Assembly: GCF_014650175.1 (NCBI RefSeq)
Contig: NZ_BMUL01000022.1
Location: 1 to 64,000 of the forward strand
Direction: 5' to 3'
DNA: 64,000 bases
Origin: Streptomyces termitum
GTDB taxonomy: Bacteria; Actinomycetota; Actinomycetes; Streptomycetales; Streptomycetaceae
Shown here: piece by piece, positions 8,060 to 16,653 of the stretch
Layout of the letters: every line of letters starts with the position of its first letter
How positions within the stretch are numbered: the first letter of the stretch is position 1
Program-made: the position numbers and the translations under genes
Notes under the pieces: model-generated
The model's input: the letters and a program-made list of their open reading frames with translations, nothing else
Database searches by the model: none
Told to the model about the DNA's origin: nothing

Positions 8060-8143
8060 GTGCGAGCGACGCACCGGCACGTCCTGCATCTGGCTCTCGT
8101 GGCGGTGGGCATCGACATGAAGGTGTACCCGGCGACCGGCTGA
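8060..8143 (+). CDS. Possible 27-residue peptide
   Basis: A GTG at 8060 is preceded by GGGGGGAGAT at four bases and opens a frame encoding 27 residues (VRATHRHVLHLALVAVG, then IDMKVYPATG). A run of eight A and six G directly precedes the binding site. The well-placed ribosome binding site and clean stop make a small peptide possible, but no family is recognised and no downstream gene on the same strand would be controlled by it. Confidence 0.3.
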   Translation: MRATHRHVLHLALVAVGIDMKVYPATG

Positions 8144-8190
8144 TCCGGGACTCCGGCCGAGCCCGGGCGTGATCCGCGAGAGGTATGGAG

Positions 8191-8802
8191 CTACCCGCCG
8201 GTCCCGTCCTGGGCGCGGCTCAGGATCCAGACGCCGTACGCGTCGTTCGCGGGGTGCAGGTGGTAGGTGCCCGCCCGCAGGTCGACGCGGAGTCCGGCGG
8301 CCGTGGCATCCGCCTCGAACTCGGCGGCGGGGTAGGCGCGGGCGTGCGGCGGCCGGTCCTGGAGGTGGAAGCCGACCAGGATCCGGCCGTTCTCGCCGAG
8401 GGCGGAGCGCATCGCGCGCAGGGCGTCGCGTTCGGTGTCCTCGGCGAGGAAGACCATGACGTTGCCGACGCAGACGATCAGGTCGAACGGGCCGTCCTCG
8501 GGGCGGAGGTCGAGGATGTCGCGCTCCTCGACCGGCAGCCCGGGGTAGGTCTCCCGGGCCTGCCGGACCAGTGCCTCGTCGGGCTCGATCGCGGCCACGT
8601 CGTGTCCGCGCCGCAGCAGCGCCGCGGCGACCCGGCCCATGCCGGCACCGGCGTCGAGCACACGGGCGCCGCGGGGCAGGAGCGTGTCGGCGAGCCGGGC
8701 CTCACCGTCGATGTCCTCGCCGGCGGAGACGAGGTCGGCGAACCGCTTGCCGTACTTTCCGCTGTTGCCCGCCTCCTGCCAGCGGGTCCGCCGCGTCGTC
8801 AT
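8191..8802 (-). CDS. Class I SAM-dependent methyltransferase
   Basis: A 203-residue protein with the Rossmann methyltransferase motifs in order: motif I VLDAGAGMGRVA (about 48-59), motif II with the acidic residue AAIEPDE (about 70-76), post-motif LDLRPEDGPFDLIVCVGNV, and a motif III helix near ENGRILVGFHL. It begins at ATG 8802 with GGAGG nine bases upstream. The short length suggests a small-molecule substrate. No operon partner is present. Confidence 0.88.
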   Translation of the reverse strand: MTTRRTRWQEAGNSGKYGKRFADLVSAGEDIDGEARLADTLLPRGARVLDAGAGMGRVAAALLRRGHDVAAIEPDEALVRQARETYPGLPVEERDILDLRPEDGPFDLIVCVGNVMVFLAEDTERDALRAMRSALGENGRILVGFHLQDRPPHARAYPAAEFEADATAAGLRVDLRAGTYHLHPANDAYGVWILSRAQDGTGG

Positions 8803-8973
8803 CGGCAGGAGCCTCCGTATGCCGCCGTGATCTTGTTCATGCCCCCATCCTAGGCCGCGCCGGGAAGGGTGGACGAGCGGTCCACGAGGGGGCCGCGATG
8901 CTCCGCGCCGGTCGCTTCCCGACCGGAGACCAGCTGGTCGAGGCCGGTCGGGCCCGTCCCGGCCCGGCCTGTG

Positions 8974-9579
8974 TCACGGTCCGCGCCAGAGGTTCGCGAA
9001 GGCCGCGTTCTCGATGTTCCGCCGCTGGCGGACGGCCTCCAGTTCCATGACCGCGTCATGCACGGCGGCGACCACGGCCGTGGCCGCGTCGTCGTCGAGC
9101 CCCGGCTCCTCGTCGGACGGTTCGCCGCCGATGCCCAGGGCCGAGGCGAGGGCCGTCAGGACGGGTTCCCGGCGCTCCCAGCGGTCGACGGCGCCGTGCC
9201 GGGCCGGGGTGTCGACCGCTTCCACGCGGCGCGCGCCGAACGACAGGCGGCCGGCGGTCTTCGGCGTCAGCTCGCCGTCCGCCTCCAGCGCGGTCTGGTA
9301 GGTGGCCGCGAGGTCCCTGCCCCGGCGCCACAGCCAGTCCTCGACCCTCTCGTACGGCGCCTGCCGGACGGTCCGCGCCGCCGCCTCGCCGAGGAGCCGG
9401 TCGGCGGGGGCCGGCGCCCCGCCCGGCACGAGGACGTCGTCCTCCAGGGCGAGGCCCCCGGCCCCGAGGAGGTCGATCAGCTCGGCACCCGCGAGCGCGA
9501 GCGACAGGTCCCCCTGCCCGACGGCCTGCTCCTGCCCCGAGTCCATCGCGATGACGAACAGGTCTTTCGCCGTGGTCAT
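8974..9579 (-). CDS. GPP34 (GOLPH3-like) family phosphoprotein
   Basis: A 201-residue protein starting MTTAKDLFVIAMDS at ATG 9579, behind AGGAGGGAG. The N-terminus and the stretch DLSLALAGAELIDLL match the GPP34/GOLPH3 family, alpha-helical proteins that in eukaryotes bind phosphoinositide on Golgi membranes and that are widespread, multi-copy and uncharacterised in Streptomyces. A longer upstream start at 9642 is less likely because of the strong binding site here. The C-terminal third is acidic and helical. A membrane-surface role is inferred from the family. Confidence 0.85.
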   Translation of the reverse strand: MTTAKDLFVIAMDSGQEQAVGQGDLSLALAGAELIDLLGAGGLALEDDVLVPGGAPAPADRLLGEAAARTVRQAPYERVEDWLWRRGRDLAATYQTALEADGELTPKTAGRLSFGARRVEAVDTPARHGAVDRWERREPVLTALASALGIGGEPSDEEPGLDDDAATAVVAAVHDAVMELEAVRQRRNIENAAFANLWRGP

Positions 9580-9666
9580 GAACGGCTCCCTCCTCACGAA
9601 CGGCCCCCTGCCAGTATCGGCCCGCCCGCTCGCTCCCGTCACGGATTCCGCCGCATCGCGGCCGGC

Positions 9667-10467
9667 TCAGGCGCCGCGGCGGTCTCCGTCGGCGTCGCAG
9701 GGGAGGTCGGCGACCGGGTGGTGGGCGGTGAAGTCGCGCTCGGCCTGGCGCTCGGCCTCGGCGATCGCGGTGGGGTCGACGCTGATGATGCCGCCGAAGG
9801 GGCGGTCGACGTCGCGGATGATGACCAGGGCCGTGGTCAGCAGGGCGGTGATCACGACGAGGGTGAGGATCTGGCCCCGGTTGTTCTTCCGGGGCAGGCA
9901 GATCCCCAGGGCGGACACGGTGATGACGAGAGTGGCGAGCAGGAACCAGAAGATGGTGGCGGGGATGCTGGAGGTCGCCTGGGTGAGGCGTTCCTCCCGT
10001 TCGTCGGAGCGCTTGTTGTCGGCGGCGACCAGCATGCCGAAGACCGGCTGGCCCGCCACGCTCTTGAAGGACCGCCGGAGGTCGGTCGACCACACGCTGG
10101 GCGCCGGTGAGCCGTTGCCGTCGGCCATGGCCGGCCATTCCTGGACGCGTACGGCGCGGGCGTAGCAGACGGCGTCGGCCTGGACGCGGGCGCGTTCGGC
10201 GGCCGGCGCGTACTCGGCGGTCTCCACCAGCTGGTCCAGGGCGCGGGCCTCGCCCCGGGAGGCGACCTCGGCCTTCCCGTACGAGCCGTTGGCGGTGACG
10301 AGGACGAAGGAGAGCAGCAGGACGGTCATCGTCAGGAGCGGCCCGACGAGATCCTTGACCGCCATGCCCTCGTCGTCGGCGACGTCGAGCAGCCGCGGCC
10401 GCAGCCAGCGGTTCGCGGCGAGGCCCGCGAGCAGGGCGAGTACGGCCACGACGATGACGAGGACCAC
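9667..10467 (-). CDS. DUF4239 (bestrophin-like) membrane protein
   Basis: A protein of about 266 residues with the DUF4239 arrangement: two N-terminal transmembrane helices (VVLVIVVAVLALLAGLAANRW and LVGPLLTMTVLLLSFVLVTA), a long cytoplasmic helical loop starting GKAEVASRGEARALDQL and VCYARAVRVQEWP, then two C-terminal helices (IPATIFWFLLATLVITVSAL and ILTLVVITALLTTALVII) and the DRPFGG motif. GTG 10467 has GGAGG nine bases upstream; the frame stays open further upstream, but the added residues look random. The function of the family is unknown; distant bestrophin likeness suggests a channel. Confidence 0.85.
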   Translation of the reverse strand: MVLVIVVAVLALLAGLAANRWLRPRLLDVADDEGMAVKDLVGPLLTMTVLLLSFVLVTANGSYGKAEVASRGEARALDQLVETAEYAPAAERARVQADAVCYARAVRVQEWPAMADGNGSPAPSVWSTDLRRSFKSVAGQPVFGMLVAADNKRSDEREERLTQATSSIPATIFWFLLATLVITVSALGICLPRKNNRGQILTLVVITALLTTALVIIRDVDRPFGGIISVDPTAIAEAERQAERDFTAHHPVADLPCDADGDRRGA

Positions 10468-10664
10468 GGACGGCCACCTCCGGAAACGGTGCGGGAACCC
10501 CGGAGGGCGCGCCGGGGCGCCGCGATCCTCCCCCGCGCCGGTCCCCGCCCGGAACGACGGAAACGTTCCCTCGCCTCCGCACGGGGGAGCCGCCTTGCGC
10601 CAGGTGGACGCGACGGCGGCGGTGGCCTTCGCCGGAGTGGTGGCCGGGGCCGGGTCGCCGGCGG

Positions 10665-11330
10665 TCACACTCCGACGAAGGTCACCGTCTCCGCCACGTC
10701 CGCCCGCCCGGTGCGCGGCCGGGGCACGCCTTCCTTCTCGAATCCCACCGAGACGCCGCAGAAGAGCACGAGGCCGTCATCGGCCCCGACCGTCCGGCCG
10801 ACGGTCTCGCGGTACACGGTCCACATCACCTGGGGGCAGCTGTGCAGCCCCTCCGCCCTCAGCAGCAGCATGACCGTCTGGAGGTACATCCCCGCGTCGC
10901 CCCACTGTCCGGGCCCCATCGCCCGGTCGAGGTAGCAGAACAGGACGACGGGCGCCCCGAACGCCTCCGCGTTCACGGCGGCGATCTTCCGGGGCCGGTC
11001 GGGGTCGTCGCGCGCGATCCCCAGCGCCGCGTACCGCTGGGCCGCCGCGGCGGAGAAGCGGTCCGGGTACGGCGCGGCCAGTCCGTCCGGGTACATCGGG
11101 TACTCCCGTTCGTCCCCCGGGTCCCCCGCCAGCGCCCGGGCGGTCGCGCGCCTCTTCAGCTCGGCCAGGGGCTCGCCCGCCACGGCGTACAGGCGCCACG
11201 GCTGGAGGTTCCCGCTGGACGGAGCGCGCGCCGCCGCGGTCAGCACCCGTTCGAGAACCTCCCTGGGCACCGGTTCGTCGCTGAACGCCCGCACGGCCCG
11301 GCGGCTGTCCACGGCCTCGTACACGTCCAC
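10665..11330 (-). CDS. Nitroreductase family protein
   Basis: A protein of about 221 residues with nitroreductase hallmarks: EAVDSRRAVRAFSDEPV at the N-terminus (FMN-binding Arg pair), the ARAPSSGNLQPWRLYAV motif, and the C-terminal domain WGDAGMYLQTVMLLLRAEGL with the GVSVGFE segment. These proteins are FMN-dependent NAD(P)H oxidoreductases that act on nitroaromatics, quinones or related electrophiles. GTG 11330 was chosen as the start with GGAGG ten bases before it; a second GTG two codons later is also possible. It is not part of the RiPP cluster downstream. Confidence 0.85.
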   Translation of the reverse strand: MDVYEAVDSRRAVRAFSDEPVPREVLERVLTAAARAPSSGNLQPWRLYAVAGEPLAELKRRATARALAGDPGDEREYPMYPDGLAAPYPDRFSAAAAQRYAALGIARDDPDRPRKIAAVNAEAFGAPVVLFCYLDRAMGPGQWGDAGMYLQTVMLLLRAEGLHSCPQVMWTVYRETVGRTVGADDGLVLFCGVSVGFEKEGVPRPRTGRADVAETVTFVGV

Positions 11331-11448
11331 GTCTCCGCGTCCTCCCCTTCGACCGGCCCGACCACCGTGTGCGGCACCCGGAACCCCCACCGCTTCGCCG
11401 GGGTGGTCCTGGGCACTGCCGCGAGTGGCGTACAGTTGAGCCTACCGA

Positions 11449-11522
11449 CGCGGGGTGGAGCAGCTCGGTAGCTCGCTGGGCTCATAACCCAGAGGTCGCA
11501 GGTTCAAATCCTGTCCCCGCTA
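11449..11522 (+). tRNA. tRNA-fMet (CAU), initiator
   Basis: The 74-base cloverleaf has an acceptor arm CGCGGGG/CCCCGC with an unpaired first base pair (C1 opposite T72), an anticodon loop CTCATAA with anticodon CAT, and an anticodon stem with three consecutive G:C pairs (CTGGG/CCCAG). The TTCAAAT T-loop is canonical. The unpaired 1-72 end and the GGG/CCC stem identify it as initiator rather than elongator tRNA-Met. The CCA end is not encoded. A weak TACAGT -10 lies at 11431. Confidence 0.95.
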
Positions 11523-11532
11523 CTGAAGTGAC

Positions 11533-11565
11533 GTGAGGCCCGGATCCACAGGATCCGGGCCTCAC
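11533..11565 (+). terminator. Terminator after tRNA-fMet
   Basis: Perfect 15-bp stem GTGAGGCCCGGATCC with an ACA loop, starting eleven bases after the tRNA. It has no T-run, as is usual for Streptomyces terminators. Confidence 0.85.
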
Positions 11566-11603
11566 GCGTGCGCGGAGGACCTCATCGCAGGGGTCCGGAC
11601 GCG

Positions 11604-11649
11604 CGTCCGGAGCCGTCCGCCGCCTCATGGCGGTGGACGGCTCCGGACG
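11604..11649. terminator. Large hairpin, probable bidirectional terminator
   Basis: A 21-bp stem with a single G-T pair and a TCAT loop, centred at 11626, between the plus-strand tRNA and the minus-strand chitinase. Confidence 0.7.
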
Positions 11650-11663
11650 GGGTGCCTCAGGTC

Positions 11664-11695
11664 GACGCGTCCGGCATCGGCGGACCGGACGCGTC
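11664..11695 (-). terminator. Hairpin after the chitinase stop
   Basis: An 11-bp perfect stem GACGCGTCCGG with a ten-base loop, directly downstream of the chitinase stop at 11700. Confidence 0.65.
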
Positions 11696-11699
11696 GGGA

Positions 11700-13352
11700 T
11701 CAGCGGTTCTGCAGGGCCTTGACGTTGTCGCCGAAGGACCAGCCCTTCGAGCCGTCCCAGTTGATGGACCACGTCATGAGGCCCTTGAGCGAGCCGTTGA
11801 ACGTGTTCCACGCCTGGCTGACCTGGCTGGGCGCCATGTGGCCGCCGCCCGCGCCGGGCTGCGCCGGAAGGCCGGGGACCTGCTTGTCGTACGGCACCTT
11901 GATCGTGGTGCCCTGGATGGTCAGGCCGTTGTTGAGGCAGGTGGTCTGGGCGGCGAAGCCCTCCACGGTGCCGGCCGAGTAGGAGTCGCCGGAGCAGCCG
12001 TACATGCTGCCGTTGTAGTACTGCATGTTGAGCCACCACAGGCGGCCGTTGTCCGCGTACTTCTTGATGATCGGCAGGTACGAGCCCCAGATGGAGCCGT
12101 AGGTGACGCTGCCGCCGGTGACGTACGCGGTCTCGGGCGCCATCGTCAGACCGAAGCCGGCCGGCATCTTGGCGAGGACGCCGTCGATGATGCGGATCAG
12201 GTTGGACTGGGAGGCGGAGAGGGTGTTGATGTTCCCGCTGCCGGACAGGCCGGTCTCGATGTCGATGTCGATGCCGTCGAAGTTGTACTTCTGGAGGATC
12301 GGGACGACCGTCTCCACGAAGCGGTCGGCGACCTTGCTCGACGACAGGTCGATGCCCGCGGCCGCGCCGCCGATGGACATCAGGATCGTGGCGCCCTTGG
12401 CCTTGGCCTCACACATCTCGGCCGGCGTCGACACCTTCACGCCCGCGTCCATCCCGTTCTCCCACAGGACGGTTCCGTCCGAGAGGATCACCGGGAAGGC
12501 GGCGTTGATGACGTTGTAGCCGTGCTGGGAGATCCGGCTGTCGGTGATCGGAACCCAGCCCATGCCGGGGTGGACGCCGTTCGCCGCGCCGTCCCAGTTC
12601 TCCCAGTACCCCTGCAGCACCTTGCCGGTCGGCTTGGGCTTCGTGGCGCAGGTGGCGTCACCCGGAGGGTTGCCGGTGGGCGGGGTGGTCGGCGGCGTCG
12701 TCGGAGGGGTGGTGGGAGGCGTGGTGGGCGGGGTCGTCGGCGGCGTGGTGGTCGGCGGCGTGGTCGGCGTGCCGCCGGGGCCGGTGAGCGACACGTCGTC
12801 CGCGAAGTACGCGGGCGTCCCGTACCAGCCGTGCAGGTAGACCGTCACCGAGGTGGTGTTCGCGCCGGTGGTGAAGTCGACGCTGAGCTGGCTGTACGAC
12901 GAGGAGCTGGGCGTCCAGGTCCGCGGCTCGCTGGCGGCACCCGTGCCGCTGGCGCCGAGGTAGACGTAGCTGCCCTGGACGAAGGCGCTCAGCGTGTACT
13001 TCGAGTTGGGCTGCACGTTGACCGTCTGGGAGCACTGGGCGTTGCCCAGGCCGGACGGCGTAGCCTTCAGCGCGGACGAGCCGGAGTGCGCCGGGCTGCT
13101 GACGACCGCGCCGGAACCATCGGTACAGGACCAGTCGGAAAGTCCGCTCTCGAAGCCGGAGTTGGCCACCAGGTTGGTACCGGCGGCGTCGGCCGCGCCG
13201 GAACCTGCCACGGTGACGCAGGCGCCGATGACGGTGGCGGCGCTCACCCCGGCGAGCGTACGGGTCAGGGCGGTCGAACCGCGCCGGGCCCGGACGGCGG
13301 CCGAAGGCCCGCCGTCCGCCTCGGGCAGGGTACGAATCCTGCGACGGAACAT
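11700..13352 (-). CDS. Secreted GH18 chitinase with N-terminal carbohydrate-binding module
   Basis: A 550-residue exported enzyme. Residues 1-57 form a signal peptide, 58-192 a beta-sandwich carbohydrate-binding module (starting NLVANSGFESGLSDW), 195-230 a Thr/Pro linker made of PPTT repeats, and 243-550 the GH18 TIM barrel. The catalytic signature D-G-I-D-I-D-I-E lies at 359-366, with Glu 366 the proton donor. It should endo-cleave chitin outside the cell. ATG 13352 follows GGAG at six bases. Transcription is probably chitin-inducible from the operator-promoter at 13461-13502. It is a single-gene unit. Confidence 0.95.
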   Translation of the reverse strand: MFRRRIRTLPEADGGPSAAVRARRGSTALTRTLAGVSAATVIGACVTVAGSGAADAAGTNLVANSGFESGLSDWSCTDGSGAVVSSPAHSGSSALKATPSGLGNAQCSQTVNVQPNSKYTLSAFVQGSYVYLGASGTGAASEPRTWTPSSSSYSQLSVDFTTGANTTSVTVYLHGWYGTPAYFADDVSLTGPGGTPTTPPTTTPPTTPPTTPPTTPPTTPPTTPPTGNPPGDATCATKPKPTGKVLQGYWENWDGAANGVHPGMGWVPITDSRISQHGYNVINAAFPVILSDGTVLWENGMDAGVKVSTPAEMCEAKAKGATILMSIGGAAAGIDLSSSKVADRFVETVVPILQKYNFDGIDIDIETGLSGSGNINTLSASQSNLIRIIDGVLAKMPAGFGLTMAPETAYVTGGSVTYGSIWGSYLPIIKKYADNGRLWWLNMQYYNGSMYGCSGDSYSAGTVEGFAAQTTCLNNGLTIQGTTIKVPYDKQVPGLPAQPGAGGGHMAPSQVSQAWNTFNGSLKGLMTWSINWDGSKGWSFGDNVKALQNR

Positions 13353-13460
13353 GCTGTGCTCCATTCTCGCCACGTGCCGTGGGCGTGAGCGTGCGTGTGG
13401 GGGGGCGTGGACGCACGGCCCCGGATGCAACGGGAGAGATGCAGTGGGGCGGTCGACGGG

Positions 13461-13502
13461 ATCGTAGGAAAGGCGACCGGGCCCGTCAATAGGTCTGGAC
13501 CA
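13461..13502 (-). promoter_or_regulatory. Chitinase promoter with DasR/chitin-regulatory operator
   Basis: On the minus strand TGGTCCAGACCT (13502-13491) equals the 12-bp element found at Streptomyces chitinase promoters and differs at two positions from the DasR box core TGGTCTAGACCA. It abuts a strong promoter: TTGACG (13489-13484), a 17-base spacer, and TACGAT (13466-13461). The gene starts about 110 bases downstream. Confidence 0.8.
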
Positions 13503-14080
13503 AAGGCGAACGACTGCCGGGAATCTGACGTGCTGAAACTTGCCAGGACTTGCCGGACCGGTCGCCACCTGGCGCATCGCTTGAACCCGGGCCCGGTCCT
13601 GTGCGAGGGTGCGGGCTGCCCGAGCGGTGTCGTGCCGTACGGGAGTTCGCGCCCGGTCGCGTCCACGCCCTGCCCGCGGTCGGCGAGGCGCCGTGGTTCG
13701 ACCGCCCGGGCCCGTGCGGCACCGTGCGCACCCGGTTCCGTACCGCGAAGAACAACGCCGACGGCGGCCGGCCCGCCGCGCCGAGGCCGAGTGCCACCGT
13801 GGCGAGGATCGCGGGGGCGGGAGCCGACCCGCGCCAGGACGCGGAGCGCGGCGTCGACGGCGAACAGCGCGGCGCTCCGGCGTGTGCGGAGATCCGGACC
13901 GACGGGAACGGACCGTCCGCGAAAGCGAGCCGGCGCCGTTGTCGCGGCGGTGCGGCGGGCGCCGGGTGACCGTCCGGGCGGGCAATCGCCACGTCGGAAG
14001 CAACTTCCGTGCCGAAACCCACGTCTGCCAGTGGGAGCGGGACCGAACCCCATCGATCCCGTACATGAACGGAGATTTTG
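13503..14080. other. Intergenic region, no supportable gene
   Basis: Between the chitinase promoter and the DMT-like gene. Several open frames exist on both strands but all have Arg/Pro/Ala-biased translations without domain features, as expected from high-GC shadow frames. It may be the decayed remains of a gene, but nothing is recognisable. Confidence 0.5.
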
Positions 14081-15013
14081 GTGCTCATAGGGCTGCTCAC
14101 CGCCGTGGCCGCATCGATCTGTTACGGCACGGGCTCCGTCCTCCAGGCCGTCGGATCACGGAAGTCGGCGCGCCGGGAGAACGCCGCGGGCCGTGTGACC
14201 CAGCACGGTGGCCCGAGCCTGTCGTCCACGGCGAAGGCCGCGATGACCTGGGAGTTCGTCGTCGGGACCATTCTGGACTTCGTCGGCTTCGGGCTCGGCG
14301 CGCTGGCGGCGCGCCTCCTGCCGCTGTTCCTGTCGCAGACCGTGATCAGCGCCAACCTGGTGATCACGGCGGTGCTGAGCATCAAGCTCCTCGGCATCCG
14401 GCTCAACCGCGCCGAACAGGTCTCGATCGGCGTGGTCTGCTCCGCGCTGGTGCTTCTGGCGACGGCGGCGGGCGCGGAGGGCAGCGGTGACACCCCGATC
14501 GCCACGCACTGGTGGCTGCTGGGGATCTCGCTGCTCCTGATCGTGGGCGGCACCGTGGTCGTGCGCATGCTGGGGGCGCGCGCCGCGATCCTGGCCGGTC
14601 TGCTGTCCGGACTGGGCTTCGGCGCCCTCGGCGTCGGGGTCCGCGTCCTGAACGGCATCGACCCGTTCGACCCGGGAGTGCTGCTCCGCGACCCGGCGCT
14701 CTACGCGATCCTGGTGGCGGGCATCGGCGGCATGTACCTGCACACGGTCGCCCTGCAGATCGGTTCGGTCAACGGCGCCACCGCCGCGCTGGTCGTCGGC
14801 GAGACGGTCCTGCCCGGCGCCATCGGCGTGCTGTGGCTCGGCGACGCCTCCCGTCCCGGCTTCGCCTGGGTGGCGGTCACCGGGTTCGTGTGCGCGGTCG
14901 CGGGCGCGGTGGCGGTGGCCTGGTTCGGTTCCCCGGAAGGCCACGGCAGCGCCCCCGAGGCGGTGCCCACGGCGCCCGCCGACGAGGGCGCCCGGACGTC
15001 CGCGGGGGTCTGA
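14081..15013 (+). CDS. DMT superfamily-like integral membrane transporter
   Basis: A 310-residue protein with about nine to ten transmembrane helices, beginning VLIGLLTAVAASICYGTGSVLQAVG. The FLSQTVISANLVITAVLSIKLLGIRL and NGATAALVVGETVLPGAIGVLWLGD segments match the two-repeat architecture of drug/metabolite (EamA-like, NIPA-like) carriers. GTG 14081 is preceded by GGAG at six bases; a TTG one codon earlier is the alternative. The C-terminal 30 residues are a polar tail. The substrate cannot be predicted. Single gene. Confidence 0.8.
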   Translation: MLIGLLTAVAASICYGTGSVLQAVGSRKSARRENAAGRVTQHGGPSLSSTAKAAMTWEFVVGTILDFVGFGLGALAARLLPLFLSQTVISANLVITAVLSIKLLGIRLNRAEQVSIGVVCSALVLLATAAGAEGSGDTPIATHWWLLGISLLLIVGGTVVVRMLGARAAILAGLLSGLGFGALGVGVRVLNGIDPFDPGVLLRDPALYAILVAGIGGMYLHTVALQIGSVNGATAALVVGETVLPGAIGVLWLGDASRPGFAWVAVTGFVCAVAGAVAVAWFGSPEGHGSAPEAVPTAPADEGARTSAGV

Positions 15014-15086
15014 CCCGGCACCGGATGCGTCCTCCTCGACGGGGTCCGCCCGGCCCGCCGGTCGCCGAAGGCGCGCCGCGACCGGC

Positions 15087-15902
15087 TCACACTCCGCCTC
15101 CGCAGCCCCCTCCGCCTCCGCAGCCGCCACCGCACGAGCCGGCGGCGCCGACGCCGCCGTCACCGGACCGGCCGGAGGTGGCGGCGGAGCCCGTACCGGC
15201 TGCTCGCTCCGGCGCGGTGACGCGTACGCCCGCCTCGGTGGCGCAGCGCTCGCACAGCGCCCCGAAGTCGGGCCACCGCTCCGGTCCCGTCCGGCCGCCC
15301 GCCACGCCGAGCCAGACCGCCACCGGCACGTGCACGGCCAGGGCGATCATGAACCAGATCCCGTTCGAACCGGGCTGGCGGGAGTAGAAGCCGATGCCGA
15401 GGACGAGGACGGCGGCCAGGCCGCACACCGCGGCCCACCCCTCCCTCGCGCCGGGCACGTCGTGCGTCCGGCGGACTGGGAGGGCGTACCGCGCTGTCCG
15501 CAGCAGTTGGGAGCGGAAGGCCGGGAAGCGGGGCGATGCCCTCGTCTCCTCCAGGGAGCCGCTCCCTCCGGCGTCGTCGACGGCCGCCCGCAGTGCCGCC
15601 AGCAGGGGGTGCGTCTCCGGTACGGCTTCCGGGACCGCCGGGCGCCGGCTCCGGGAGGAGCGGGGTCCGGCGGAGAGCAGCAGCATCCCGGCCCGTGTCG
15701 CGGCCCGCTCCCCCTCCAGGTGGTACACGGCGAGAACGGGCCGCGCGTCGCCGGTCTCGAAGAAGCGCCCGATGGCCTGCCGGTCGCGCCGGAGCGCGTG
15801 ACGGAGGCGGAGCAGCGAGAACACCATGAACGCCGCGAAGGCGCTCCCCCAGACCGCCGCGAAGGCCCAGAAGGTCGGTAAGTCCGTCAAGAAGCCCGGC
15901 AT
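15087..15902 (-). CDS. Membrane protein with Gly/Cys-rich C-terminus
   Basis: About 271 residues. One transmembrane helix lies at the N-terminus (FWAFAAVWGSAFAAFMVFSLL), then comes a cytoplasmic helical domain, then two helices (VCGLAAVLVLGIGFYSR and IWFMIALAVHVPVAVWLGVA), and a tail ending CGGGCGGGGGCGGGV. This layout and tail recall the TIGR04222-type membrane proteins of actinobacteria, whose function is unknown. ATG 15902 was chosen over a GTG eleven codons upstream; neither has a strong binding site. The Gly/Cys tail could bind metal or form disulfides. Confidence 0.6.
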   Translation of the reverse strand: MPGFLTDLPTFWAFAAVWGSAFAAFMVFSLLRLRHALRRDRQAIGRFFETGDARPVLAVYHLEGERAATRAGMLLLSAGPRSSRSRRPAVPEAVPETHPLLAALRAAVDDAGGSGSLEETRASPRFPAFRSQLLRTARYALPVRRTHDVPGAREGWAAVCGLAAVLVLGIGFYSRQPGSNGIWFMIALAVHVPVAVWLGVAGGRTGPERWPDFGALCERCATEAGVRVTAPERAAGTGSAATSGRSGDGGVGAAGSCGGGCGGGGGCGGGV

Positions 15903-16128
15903 CCGTCGCCCCCGCTGTCCCTCGCCGATCCGCACGGTCCCCGGGGTCTCCGAGCGAGCGGTGCCCCGGCTCCCAGAATGTCAGGAACGACCCCGGCCGC
16001 ACAGATCGCCCACGGGATCCGCGGCGAGGCTTGGCCACCGCTCAGAAGCGGCTGAGCCCGCTGGATGCCGGCCGGGGGGACAGCCGCGAGGGGCGGCTCT
16101 GGCACGTTCCCTATTCGACCGCCGCGAC

Positions 16129-16470
16129 CTAGCGAATCCTGACGCAGGCGCGCCCGAGGGAGCGTCCGTCGAGGTAACCCTGACCGCAGATCTGGGAGTT
16201 GTAGGCGACCTGCCGGTTGGTGAGGGAGAAGGTCCGGGTGCCGTTCGTGCCACGGGCGCTCTGACGGATTCCGGGTCCGTCGAGGGTGAAGCGGTCGATG
16301 GCGAAGTGGCCCTCGGTGGAGACGGTCGCATCGTGCAGGATGCCGCCGTCGTGCGCGACGGCGAGGAAGATCCGGCCGTCACGACCGCCGGTGATCGTGG
16401 CGCTGGCGGGGCTCGCCACGGTCAGGACGATCGCGGTGGCGGCTGCCACCGCGGCCAGGAGCTTACGCAT
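16129..16470 (-). CDS. Small secreted protein, unknown function
   Basis: A 113-residue protein starting at ATG 16470, eight bases after GGAAGG. Residues 1-24 form a clear signal peptide (MRKLLAAVAAATAIVLTVAS then PASA). The roughly 90-residue mature part is beta-rich, with a DGRIFLAVAHDGG strand, an NRQVAYNSQICGQGY patch and two Cys (C95 and C109) that could pair. No known family is recognised. It is divergent from ligA, with 183 bases between them. Confidence 0.7.
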   Translation of the reverse strand: MRKLLAAVAAATAIVLTVASPASATITGGRDGRIFLAVAHDGGILHDATVSTEGHFAIDRFTLDGPGIRQSARGTNGTRTFSLTNRQVAYNSQICGQGYLDGRSLGRACVRIR

Positions 16471-16653
16471 CGGAGGACCCTTCCAGGAGAGATACGGCTG
16501 CGTTCCCGAGCATTCACGACACCACCGGCCCGACGACGCGGGGCACCGCGAAGCCACCCGCGCGGGCGACGGCGTGCGGAAGCGCGCTCCCGGGCGCACA
16601 CCGGCGCTCCACGTGGAAAGGGCGTTGTCAGACCCCCGCGCCAAGATGGATCC

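Noticed and set aside
13609..14490. Long open frame on the plus strand between the chitinase and the DMT-like gene
   Set aside because: The translation is Arg/Pro/Ala-rich without domain features and it overlaps the real DMT-like gene out of frame; it is a high-GC shadow.
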